From contig JBLWGC010000213.1 of NCBI GenBank assembly GCA_048772705.1, forward strand, positions 62,001-126,000: DNA of 64,000 nt, read 5' to 3'. The stretch's first letter is position 1, and each line of letters starts with the position of its first letter. Below are positions 55,284-64,000 of this stretch, piece by piece. The position numbers and the translations under genes were made by a program. Below the pieces are notes generated by a model. The model was not told the origin of the DNA, searched no databases, and worked only from the letters and a program-made list of their open reading frames with translations. The stretch is from Leidyana gryllorum EB-2025a. Lineage: Eukaryota > Apicomplexa.

Positions 55284-56438
55284 TCATAAATGATGCTGGA
55301 TACCAGTAGGAGATACCTTGACAATGGGTGAAGCTGATGACTTGATATTAGTAATGTGGGCAGCCATGTTGGAAGCACTGAGGATGTCCCGACAATTGAC
55401 TTCACCCGCAAAACAGTCGTTCAGCGTAAACTGATCCGAAGGCGGCGGCTTGCTGGTGACCACACACGTTGGGTGGTCCGACAAACCAGGCGATCCTATT
55501 CGGAAGGGATCTGGTGAGTGCTGCCTACTCCGTGTGCTGAGCGGTCGTCGTGGCAATACTCCTGTTCTGGTGGAATAGGCGTCTTGCTCGTCGCGGCAGG
55601 GCATCTTGCTCAGGGACGTTATGCGTTTCTCCGGCAGTTTGAGTGGCCCATCAGGGGGGGTGGAGAGCAGCCTCGCCCACCTTCTCACAGAGTCGGGACG
55701 GGTCGCCCCTACCGGCTGTTGTGTGACCGCTCTATGCAGGTTGAGGTAGCGGATTTTGCAATCGAAATTGCTTGCCGCAACGGGGGGAGCGGGCAGTCGA
55801 TGAGCGGTGAGGGTCAGATCGGCCGAGGCCTGTGACGGTCCAGTGGTCGTCTCGTCGCTCGAGATATTCCTGGGAGTGTTGTTGGTCGCGGCAGAGACCG
55901 GCGGGGGAGGGTCTTCCTCCACTTCGTCCCCAAAGTCGTTTCCGGCCACTGAGCTCGACGAGGACGAAGAGTCGTCCTCGAGCATCATGTCGGTGGTAGA
56001 CTTTGGAGGCGACACGGCGGGGGAGTCGGTTATGAGAGGATACATATCCGTCGGGGCTTTGCTTTCTATCGGCTTCTCACCCCTCTCCGCCCGTTCCCGC
56101 TTCTCGGCTTCAGTCAAATGTGCCGAGATCCTCAGCATCCGGGCCATGTTTGGGTCCAGATAAGCCCTCAGAGAAAGGTGACTATCATCTACGGTAGGCA
56201 TTCGAAAATCAAACCGTTCCACCTTGTTAACCAGAAGTTGATTAGTGTCGCCGAGCTCCGCTTCCCAACTGGAATCTAAAGAGGTGCCACCGAAAGGGGC
56301 GGATGAGTCCACCGAGTGTGTCTGTGGTCTTACTGATGGGTCCGCGTGGAGAAACCTCTTTGGGTTTCCTTGGCGACATGCAGATGTGTACATCACTGCG
56401 CCCGCTGTGAGAACGGGCTCCAGGGGTGCTGCTGTCAT
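55284..56438 (-). CDS. Hypothetical Ser/Pro-rich protein, start uncertain
   Basis: Unknown function, 384 residues from the ATG at 56438. A typical acceptor (CTCTCTTTTCAG) lies just upstream near 56465, so a further 5' exon is likely, but I could not find a convincing donor. Recognisable traits: a middle acidic-serine run (EDDSSSSSSSVAG) followed by DEVEEDPPPP, Lys/Glu-rich helix (LTEAEKRERAERGEKP), and a long tail with many Ser-Pro and Arg-Ser motifs (STRSRQHSPDPFRIGSPG) that look like phosphorylation sites. No membrane segment was found. It may be a cytoskeletal or nuclear regulator, but this is a guess from composition. Confidence 0.55.
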   Translation of the reverse strand: MTAAPLEPVLTAGAVMYTSACRQGNPKRFLHADPSVRPQTHSVDSSAPFGGTSLDSSWEAELGDTNQLLVNKVERFDFRMPTVDDSHLSLRAYLDPNMARMLRISAHLTEAEKRERAERGEKPIESKAPTDMYPLITDSPAVSPPKSTTDMMLEDDSSSSSSSVAGNDFGDEVEEDPPPPVSAATNNTPRNISSDETTTGPSQASADLTLTAHRLPAPPVAASNFDCKIRYLNLHRAVTQQPVGATRPDSVRRWARLLSTPPDGPLKLPEKRITSLSKMPCRDEQDAYSTRTGVLPRRPLSTRSRQHSPDPFRIGSPGLSDHPTCVVTSKPPPSDQFTLNDCFAGEVNCRDILSASNMAAHITNIKSSASPIVKVSPTGIQHHL

Positions 56439-56878
56439 AGGAGGTGTCACTTGCCGCGTCCCCTGAAAAGAGAGAGGAAAGAGGTATCAGATTGCCGCGC
56501 AGCAGACGAGTTGCAGTGGACGGACGGCACGCCGCGAGCTACGACGGACGAAGGACAGGAAGAAGGAGAACACAAAATCATAGTTATAGCAATTGGCAGT
56601 TTCGATACATCGACTTGGGGGCGACAAAAAGCGGGCCTTCGAGGACCGATGTAACAAACAGATCATTAATGAGGAGTCGATAGCATAGAATTTCGAACTA
56701 ATTGACATAGTCGTCGCATCGTGAAGGATCAACTGGAGACGGGCCCACGCACATAATTGTGAGGTGGAAACCCGCCTGGTTTCTCCCATCAATAGCAGAA
56801 GCTCTTAAACAAGTATACATTAAAATAGATCAAAATAGAAAGGAGCGTCAGATCGTCACCGAAAGGAGAGGTGCTCAG
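56439..56878 (-). other. Spacer with probable missing 5' exon
   Basis: About 440 bp between the Ser/Pro-rich gene and the DHHC gene stop. It holds the acceptor-like CTCTCTTTTCAG near 56465 (minus strand) and probably the promoter and first exon of the preceding minus-strand gene. I could not define either. Nothing else was recognised. Confidence 0.4.
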
Positions 56879-58468
56879 TCACTCGTCAGGAGGAGGCCGT
56901 TTGGGGTTGTCCACCTTACCAGTTGATTTCTGATCATCCGCTTTCAGATCGGCCCCCACGGCGGGAGAGTGAGCAGGAGAAGGCGCCGCAGGAAGAACAG
57001 GAGGTTGAGCTTGAGGATAGGGGTGGGGAGAACCAGCACTATCCACATCAATACGCGTGTGCGGGCCTCCTTCGGCAGTGTCCGTCGTTTCGCCAGCCTT
57101 CTTGTTCAGACGATCGCGGGCGCGCCTTAAGCGACTGCAGAAACACATTTTGAACGCAAAGCAGCAAGACTCAAGCAGCCTACCGTTTGTCAATCACTAT
57201 CCACTCCGCACAGCAGGTTTTGCGTGGGGTTTGCTCAGAGTTATCAGCAGCATCGGTCTTGGCGATCGGTTGGACGCGTTGAGTAATGTATTCAAAGGTT
57301 GTGATGTCTTCCCGGACCAGATACACATGTAAGGCCACCAGCTGAAGATCCAGCCCCAAAAGGGCCAGATTCAGCGCCATGAAGACACCGAGTGCAATAA
57401 AATATCCGATAACATTCCACGAGCCCATATTCTGCCAACAGATATCATTTCACCAAGCACAACAAAGCAAAGTCAGTGTGTGTGTGTGTGTATGTGTGTG
57501 TAAGGTAGCAGCAGGCGAGGGAGAGGAAGAGTGAGAGTGAGAGGAAGAGATCCACTTAATATCTCTCGCCTCTTATAGATTGACACGAGATATAAGATCG
57601 ACTGACTCACCATGGCAAAGCGGAATCCTACTCGGTGATAGACCGCTTCTTCAATTATCACGGCAATACCGAACGCGAGGGCAAGAGTTGCCAAAATTCC
57701 GACCAGTATGATGAGGATAAGAAATAACCTTCGGAAAGGATGATGATGGGGGGGGAAGGTGATGAAATCTCATCTTACTTGTAGTTTGATTCACCAATGC
57801 AATTGTTAAGCCATTTGCAGTGGTGATCAAAGTTTCCCACGCACTTGTTGCACGCCCGACAATGCTTCGATTTGAGATGGGTGGGTCCACAGAGATCGCA
57901 GACCGCCAAATCCTCCTTCGCTTGGAGCTGCCGCTTGATCTCGCTGGATTCGAAAATTAGCGGGTCCGCAGGGTCAGAGTGAGTGACCGCGAGCGCAACG
58001 CCGGCAACGCCAATTGCTGACAACAGAAACAGCACTCCAAACGTAGCCTGGGGAGCAAGAGACGTGTGCTATATTCTAGGCGCCGCGGCACCCACTTACT
58101 CCAAGCGGGATAGAGAGGGCAGGGATGATTAACACGCACCCGACAACAACAATGAACGCAAAGAAGAACCAGGACAATATCTGGAGGGCATTAAGCGGTC
58201 TGTCAAACCCATTCTTCCGACAAAACTGAGAAGGTCGCCGAGATATGTGAGGATCGTGTGTAGCACACAAATGTTGTCTTTCCTTCTTTATATAATGTTG
58301 CCGCTTATCTGGCGTCGTGAAACTGGCAGCGGGATCCTTGTTCCGTACATCGTCAGACCGGTGACAGAAGCGCCTTCTTCGGGTTGCTTTGGTCGACAGC
58401 CATGGTTGAGTCACATTGATATCCACAACAGCTGGGTCCGCCGATGCATCATCTGGTATCGCCGCCAT
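56879..58468 (-). CDS. DHHC palmitoyltransferase
   Basis: Protein S-acyltransferase that attaches palmitate to cysteines of membrane proteins, itself an integral Golgi or endomembrane enzyme. Exons, 5' to 3': 58468-58100, 58047-57779, 57728-57611, 57431-57184 and 57134-56879; 419 residues. Four hydrophobic segments: [54 protein letters not shown] and [20 protein letters not shown]. Between the second and third lies the Cys-rich domain with [19 protein letters not shown] and the catalytic DHHC within [15 protein letters not shown]. Both termini are polar and should face the cytosol. The tail is Pro-rich. The intron at 57432-57610 is unusually long (179 bp) because it carries a GT/CA microsatellite. 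The start is the first ATG of the long ORF. Confidence 0.92.
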
Positions 58469-58704
58469 CTTCGCCAGTCGATTCTGGCCACCTTTGCGTC
58501 ATACGCAGTCCAATATCCTCTTACAAAAAATGCTGCACACCTCCTCTTGTCAGTTCGCACTATCGTAACACAAACACGCGCACCATACTTCCCGAGTGCC
58601 CCTCCCCCTTTACTCTTTGTTTCGCCCTTTTCACTCGATTCCCAGTTGCCTCTCAAAACCCATCACCCCTTCTTCAGTAAAAAACTCCCTCTTTTTACGC
58701 AAGC
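58469..58704. promoter_or_regulatory. Divergent region of DHHC and V-ATPase G genes
   Basis: 236 bp between two divergent start codons, with C/T-rich stretches toward the V-ATPase gene. No specific motif could be assigned. Confidence 0.45.
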
Positions 58705-59408
58705 ATGGCCAATCAACTGATCCAGAAGCTGTTGGAGGCCGAGAAAGAGGCGGAAATCATCGTCCGCCGGGCCAAAGAGAGTAAGATCCTCTCATCATAG
58801 ATCTACAACTTGCCTCCTTCCCCAGACCAAGCCAAGAAACACAAGGAGGCTCAGTTGTCGGCTGAGGAGGATATGAAACGGTTCAGAGCCGCTGAGGAAG
58901 AGAAGTTCCAACGCGACTATAGAGAGGTTAGTACCCAACTGGGCGTCTCAAGTTTGTCTGACACACATTTGTATTGTCACCGACACAATGACACCGCCAC
59001 ACGCCACTTTTCGCCCGGGCGGAAGCGTGTGTGTGCAAATCGTGTGTGTGTCGGTGTCCCTGTGTCTTGATGGGGCGAGGCTGGCCTGGGTAGAGTGGCT
59101 TATTCGCCATCGCTATGCTGTCGGTATGCTCACATTGTGCTGTGCTGTGTTGTGTTGCTGCTCATCAACTATGGGTTGTTCGGCTGATCGTGGGACATCT
59201 GGTGCAGAGATTTGACAAGTCTGACGCCAATAACGATTTGGAGGAGAAATTGAAACTTGACATTGAGCAAGTCAAGGCGCAGTACAAGAAGCATCGGGAC
59301 GCGGCTTTGGCGTTGTTGATTAGTGGTGTGGTAAAAGTGGAGCTGGGTCTATCGGATGGGGAGAAACGGTTGGTGCGACACCAGTTTGCCAACAAGCTCA
59401 TTAAATGA
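58705..59408 (+). CDS. V-type H+-ATPase subunit G
   Basis: Peripheral stalk subunit of the vacuolar proton pump. Exons 58705-58780, 58826-58926 and 59208-59408; 125 residues, the usual size. The family start is clear (NQLIQKLLEAEKEAEIIVRR), followed by NQAKKHKEAQ, a charged coiled coil (EEDMKRFRAAEEEKFQRDYRE), and a second helix (ANNDLEEKLKLDIEQVKAQY). The second intron is 281 bp, long for this genome. The TGA stop (59406-59408) overlaps the stop region of the opposite mRNA triphosphatase gene (59401), so the coding regions share 8 bp in antisense. Confidence 0.93.
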
Positions 59409-61241
59409 TTCTTTTCACCATGGACATCAACCGCTGCTTTTGTTTCTCTTCCAGCTCTACCATTTCCTTATCGAGCAGATACAGCCTGTTGGACTCTCGA
59501 ATGTCAGCCTCATCCACTGGAAGGTTTTTGGCTTTACTGTTCTCGACCACACACTTGAAGGCGTAGTCGCCAATCAGGGGTAGAATTGGGGAGACGTATT
59601 GCAGATATTCCTTCACACACTACTCGTTTCGATAGTATCAGACTGGCTTTGACAGTTCCAGAATCACTCACCTCTTCCGAAGGCGCACAAGTCCTGAGAT
59701 CTGCCCCGAACAGACTATTGTTGTTTCCAGAGTCGTTAGTGCTGCGCTTGTGCATCAGAAGCTCGGCAGTGCCATTAGTATTCAGGAAAGCTGCCCACGT
59801 TCTCAAGATCTGAACAAAGTCTGAAATAGCGTCGTATCGATAACAATATGGCAACATTGCCGCCGCCCTCACTGGTGATGATAAGATCAAAGTGGTTCGG
59901 CTTAGCCGTCTGCTTCAGGATGAAATGCTGGTATAAGACCCAGGGGTTGATTTCGAGCTCAATCTCATGTGATGTCCTCGAGCCCTTATTATGATGTCCT
60001 GGCTGCGGGAAAATGGTCAAGAGATCATCCGCACAAGCCAAGTCGACAACAATGATCGGAGAAAGAGATCAGTCACAGCCAAAACGCACTCGTGAATATT
60101 AGTACCGAGGCACCCAAGTAGATTCAAACACACGAAGTCACACACACAAATATATAGATATATATATACTCACACACACGCACGATGCATTGAGTCTTAC
60201 CCCTCCTTGACTCTGTACAATGGTAGTATCTATCCGGTAGAGACCGAAGAGACTGCAGAGTTTATCTTTACATTGGGCGAGTGTGTTTTGCCAATAGCTT
60301 ACGGATAGGATTTACGGGACCGTCTTCTTCGGAAGGAGTCTGGGCGCTCGCGGGCTCTACTTAGCAATTGTTGGACTTGAGACAGAGAGACTGATGGTGA
60401 GACAGTGTTGTTGGCGAAAGGGAGCAAAGAAATGTGTCACCTTCACACTCTTTATTGATGGAGATCCTGAAGTCGACCGCGGTCTGGAGATCCTCGACTG
60501 TGTCATAGTAGTTCTCAGACTCATTGACGAGGAGGTTAACCTCCTCCTCATGCGTGTCCTGGCCAGTGTATACGTTAAGTTTAACAAAGGGTTCTTTCTT
60601 GATGGCTTCGAGAACAGTGTGGCCTTGTGGGTCAAAACTGATACGAACTTTCTGCTCATCGTCCTGGGCATCTCCGCCCTCGGGGGTGCAGCCCACAAAG
60701 ACATCCATGGACTCCATGGGTATCTCCCGGCTGACTCGACGATGCATCTCTCCGGAGACGGCCAAGTCTGAGTTCTCGATTCCCAGCTCCTTTCTGATAG
60801 TCCTTTGGAAGCAGTCGAAGTGGTACTGGCTGATGGACGAGGCGAACTTGTAGGCAAACTCTCCGGACGATACCTGTGGCGAGGGAGGGGGGAAGTGGCG
60901 TGTGTGTGAGTGGACGATTTGAGCTTACGGGTTCGCACAGGAGAGCTTCGGTTTCGACGGGCAATTTGAGTCTCTCAGAGGTATGAGGGTCCAGAAAAAC
61001 TCCCAGGCGGCCTTCGACCTCAATATGTTCACCCAGAGGGGCGTCAGGGTCGTGGAACTTGGTGTGTAATGACCATCTGTCGAGGGAGGCTTCGACTTGA
61101 TTTATAACTTCGCGCGCTACAGGGTCTTCACTTTCGGTTCCGAGTTCAGGGTGTAATCCCCATTGAGCTCCGTCCTGCAAAATGATAAGAAATGGGGCGC
61201 CATTCTGCGTGTCATACCAGAAGGCGATCCGAGGGGGTCAT
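59401..61241 (-). CDS. mRNA 5'-triphosphatase, tunnel (Cet1) type
   Basis: First enzyme of mRNA cap formation, removing the gamma-phosphate of nascent RNA in the nucleus with a metal ion. Exons, 5' to 3': 61241-61218, 61174-60929, 60873-60441, 60356-60303, 60265-60201, 60002-59873, 59820-59672 and 59619-59401; 439 residues. Motif A is HIEVEGRLG (Glu60, Glu62) and motif C is SHEIELEIN (about 286-292), the metal-binding strands of the triphosphate tunnel family; between them DFRISINKE and YRIDTTIVQS are typical strands. The fold is found in fungi and many protists, while animals and plants use an unrelated cysteine phosphatase. The 37-bp intron 60266-60302 and the first exon were chosen by phase and are less certain. 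A (TA)/(CA) tract lies in the 198-bp intron 60003-60200. Confidence 0.82.
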
Positions 61242-61265
61242 CCCACTCCTCTCATGTAAGTTTTT

Positions 61266-62105
61266 CTACGCTTTCAGGAGTGGTTCAAGTGTTTGGCGCC
61301 AGTCAGACCAACAGTGGAGAGTTGCTGCTGCATCTGGGACCTCAGTATTGTAGGGCTGGCAGAACAGCACGTGTTTCCACCGTGGTCTACAAACACCTTC
61401 ACTGGCAGTGGGCTTATCATCGATAAGAATGTCCCCTACGAAGCCCGAAGAACAACAGTCAGCACCAATGCTATCTAACGGTACCTTGCACCAGAGTCTT
61501 ATCGCAGCTTAAAATCAGTCGATCCTTCCATTCCGGACCCAGATGTGTTTCGAGCCACTGGTACTTCTCCATGGCACACCGTCCTGTGAACCTCCCGTCC
61601 GGGGCTGAAAGCACAAACACGTCCAATCCTGCAGCCAGCATCTCCTTCATAGCCTTTATAGCGCCTTTAGCTGCTGGCATTGTGGCCCAGAACCCTAAAG
61701 TAGCCAGCCATCAGCAATGGGGGACCCACTTCAATGCACCCACCTCTTAACTGAGTCAAGGAGCGTATGGTTTCGTGGTGCTCATCTGTATAGTTCTCTT
61801 CCCTGCGTTAAAAGTGAGTGAATATCCCAACAAGCCAAGATCTCTGCCTCTCACATGCAATAACGCCGCCTGCGAGCGGGAGGTACTATTGGAACCTCGG
61901 GGAAGTACTGTTCCATCACCCATCGGAATTGCGCGTCCCAGTCGTTCAAGGTATTGTCCATGTCGACCAGCACCACCCCCGTGAGGCGTGTCGAGGAGCT
62001 TCTTTCCGCCTCTTGCTTCGACGGCAGATCATGTAAACAATTCTGACTCGAAGTGTGAGGCCGAGGAGGAGGGCTGACAGCCTCTGCCTTGAAGAAGTCT
62101 GGCAT
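61266..62105 (-). CDS. 5'(3')-deoxyribonucleotidase (HAD family)
   Basis: Predicted nucleotidase that dephosphorylates deoxyribonucleoside monophosphates, regulating dNTP pools. Exons, 5' to 3': 62105-61855, 61802-61744, 61694-61485 and 61435-61266; 229 residues, about the size of cytosolic NT5C. HAD motifs: DMDNTLNDW (nucleophile Asp and the second Asp replaced by Asn at DxDxT+2), GLDVFVLSAPD, LILSCDKTLVQG and GDILIDDKP with the metal-binding Asp pair. The segment GFWATMPAAKGAIKAM matches the substrate-side region of NT5C. An N-terminal extension of about 40 residues is low in order. The protein should be cytosolic. The stop lies 24 bp before the start of the mRNA triphosphatase, and the start is 24 bp from a divergent gene. 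Confidence 0.88.
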
Positions 62106-62129
62106 GTTTTTGGTGTCAAATATTAGAAA
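62106..62129. promoter_or_regulatory. 24-bp divergent gap
   Basis: The minus-strand ATG of the nucleotidase (62105) and the plus-strand ATG of the DEK-C-like gene (62130) are 24 bp apart. The gap is A/T-rich; no motif is recognised. Confidence 0.55.
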
Positions 62130-62515
62130 ATGACCCCTCTGCCTGCACGCATGGAGGAAGCGATATGTGAAATTCTACGGCACCATCTACCCCGGCACCT
62201 TACCATCAACATCATCAAGTACGTCTAAATGCACCGTAAACCACTTATTCGGAACCACAAGAAATGAGTTGAAAGATGAATTTGGCGAAGAAAACGTCGC
62301 CAAGTTGCACAATGACATTCGAGCGTTCGTCGTTGAACGCCTCCTTGATGGTACGCTAAACGTGCAGTATGCAATATCTGATGACCGTCCGTTTGTCGTC
62401 GCGATACACAGGGGTCCCAGTCGAAGAAGAAGTGGCCCGTGTTGTGAGGCGAACCGAAGAGTCCTGGACGGCTGCGACAGCTCGCCACCTATCGCAGTGT
62501 AACAAAGAAGCCTAG
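62130..62515 (+). CDS. Small DEK C-terminal-like helical protein
   Basis: Unknown small protein of 93 residues. Exons 62130-62218, 62262-62350 and 62412-62515; the first intron is 43 bp, and phase is kept throughout. The core (EAICEILRHHLPRHLTINII, then ELKDEFGEENVAKLHNDIRA) resembles the DEK C-terminal fold, a DNA- or chromatin-interacting three-helix domain with an LT..V/I...L...FG pattern. The tail has EEEVARVVRRTEESW. It could bind chromatin or RNA, but this is inferred from fold similarity alone. A second ATG at 62151 could be used. Confidence 0.6.
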
Positions 62516-62531
62516 GTTTTTTGAAAACAAA

Positions 62532-63168
62532 ATGGAGGGTAGCAAGTCGCCCACCTCCACTCCCCAACCGTCGTCCACTGGGTAAGACAGACTGACAGAC
62601 AGAGATCTGTGCAAACCACGTTCAACTCGTAAAGGCGCGGAAAGTCCTATGACGGAACTCGGAGCGGTGGCCGAGGGGGCAAATCGCTATCATCCACTCC
62701 CTCGACTGGTAAGCTGATTCTGTAATGTGTGTGCGAATGTGTGTGTACATATGTGATCTGGTGTGATCAGCATCGAGCCGTCGGAGTAGCACGGATGGTA
62801 CGGCAGTGAAGAAGAAGAAGAAGAAGGCTGCTAGCCGGTCTTCCAAGTCTGAGACGTACACTAATTGTATCTTCAAGCTGTTGCGTCAAATGAAGCCGGG
62901 AACCCGTATCACTCAACGAGCCATGTCGATCATGAATTCGTTTGTCACGGACGCTTTTGAGAGGATCGCTGCTGAGGCCGGCTCGCTTTGCACTCGAGCC
63001 AAAAAGGATACACTCACGTGTAATGAAGTTCGTACCGCGGTTCGGCTGGTTCTTCCAGGCGATCTCGCGAAACATGCTATCATTGAAGGGTTGAATGCAG
63101 TCCAACTGTTCACAGAAGAGGAGGAGAAGGATAAACGCACCGGATCTTCCAGTTCAAAGAGATCCTAA
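62532..63168 (+). CDS. Histone H2B variant with long Ser/Lys-rich N-tail
   Basis: Nucleosomal histone H2B. Exons 62532-62581, 62635-62708 and 62771-63168; 173 residues versus about 115-125 for canonical H2B. The histone fold is unambiguous: ETYTNCIFKLLRQMKPGTRI, AMSIMNSFVTDAFERIAAEA, CNEVRTAVRLVLPGDLAKHA. The N-terminal tail is about 70 residues, rich in Ser, Gly, Arg and a six-lysine run, and the C-terminal end has an acidic-to-basic extension (EEEEKDKRTG). Two spliceosomal introns make it unlike a replication-coupled H2B, so a replacement variant is likely; this is inference. Its stop codon overlaps the stop of the opposite partial gene. Confidence 0.92.
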
Positions 63169-64000
63169 ACCGTCGCGTATGCACTCATATTGGCCACCAG
63201 TACACCCCTCAGACCGTCGTTGAGCACATACGCATCGTGACGTCTGCTCCAAATCAGATGCCGCGGCTTCCGAGCCCGTTCTAGCTCCTCCCCTGCGAGC
63301 AACATTTTCAGTCTGTCACCACCTCTCCCCTCACCTATGCTGACGATGTGACCGTCGCACATATTTTCCAGAGCCTTCCGAGGATCACAGAACACTGTCC
63401 CACTCACTCTGTCAACCATTCGCGTTTTCCCGTTCTTCTCGTGCATCATCACCATCCTACGTTCCTCCGTTGTTAGCAGCAGAACCGCCTTACATCTAAT
63501 CCAAACTTACTCAATCAGATTGTGTTGAGATTGCACTGGCACACCGGGCCGCAGTCTGGTCAGAGGCAGAGGCTCGCCAGCCGCTGAATCTCCTCCCCTC
63601 CCACTCTCCGCGCCCGCCAAATGGACATAGAATCGCGTCGTTGTATACTTGAGCTCGTGATCGTACTCGTGCACCAACGCCACCAGCGGCCGATTTCCAC
63701 GAGACACCAACACACTCTTAACGTCCAGCAGCCGCGGCCCCCTCCACTCCTTTAAGCTGTGAAGCGTCCGTTGCCGCAGGTTGAAATTGGCATCGGGTGC
63801 AGTGACTTGCATCAGCAACGAGAGAGTCCAACTCGTCGCACTCGACAGCCGGATCCCCGGCTGCAAGGCTACGTGACACTGAGCGGAGAGAATGCTCAAA
63901 CCATAACTCTCCTTTACATCCACTACAGCGTCCTCGATAGCTTCCCGACGCAGTGCCGAGTAGGCAACTCGAGGAGCGCGAATCCCAGCTTCGTTACCCG
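63165..64000 (-). CDS. Hypothetical protein, 5' part beyond right edge
   Basis: Unknown function. The visible part has exons from 64000 (open) to 63511 and from 63456 to 63165, with a 54-bp intron, and codes for about 260 residues. The stop TAG at 63165-63167 overlaps the H2B stop by 3 bp. The sequence is rich in beta-strand-like stretches (RLLDVKSVLVSRGNRPLVAL and KYTTTRFYVHLAG, then TVFCDPRKALENM, KPRHLIWSRRHDAYVLNDG) and might be part of a propeller or other beta domain. I could not assign a family; the missing 5' part may hold the informative domain. Confidence 0.65.

Overview
The window looks like compact nuclear DNA of a single-celled eukaryote. Nearly every gene carries spliceosomal introns with GT..AG ends, mostly 37-60 bp. 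Intergenic gaps are often under 50 bp, the standard genetic code is used, and base composition is close to balanced. Bacterial-type signals, tRNAs, rRNAs, CRISPR arrays and transposons were not seen. The gene set (fungal/protist-type tunnel mRNA triphosphatase, AP-4 epsilon, a TAF2 with a C-terminal bromodomain, secreted subtilisins, an H2B variant with a long tail) fits an apicomplexan or close alveolate relative, perhaps a gregarine. That placement is inference only. Exon borders below were worked out by hand from splice signals, reading frame and protein similarity.

Layout. 1-2812: 3' part of an unknown nuclear-looking protein. 2954-3842: a divergent pyrroline-5-carboxylate reductase. 4797-25426: five consecutive same-strand genes (here Fam1-Fam5) of a large family that I do not recognise. 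This is the most unusual part of the window. Fam2-Fam5 share an N-terminal start (MKPL), a low-complexity N-terminal half, and two related C-terminal modules; Fam1 lacks the second module. Fam2-Fam5 share a short intron just before the end. Each gene has expanded a different short segment into a tandem repeat, and Fam2, Fam3 and Fam4 share an almost identical block of about 300-360 bp, which suggests gene conversion.

26398-41219: three large conserved genes: AP-4 epsilon (vesicle coat), TAF2-bromodomain (TFIID) and, on the minus strand, UPF1 (nonsense-mediated decay helicase). 41254-48549: an acidic protein and two tandem secreted subtilisin-like proteins. The first has an intact catalytic triad; the second has lost His, Ser and the oxyanion Asn.

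48583-56438: a hypothetical gene, the TREX-2/PCID2-type PCI protein, an unknown 686-residue protein, a multi-pass membrane protein, an RNA polymerase I A43-like subunit and a hypothetical gene. 56879-64000: a DHHC palmitoyltransferase, V-ATPase subunit G, the mRNA 5'-triphosphatase, a 5'(3')-deoxyribonucleotidase, a small DEK-C-like protein, a histone H2B variant, and a partial gene running off the right edge.

Several neighbours are involved in gene expression (TAF2, A43, mRNA triphosphatase, PCID2, UPF1, H2B), but nothing indicates operon-like co-function. Gene packing is extreme: divergent start codons only 18-34 bp apart, and two convergent pairs whose stop codons overlap.
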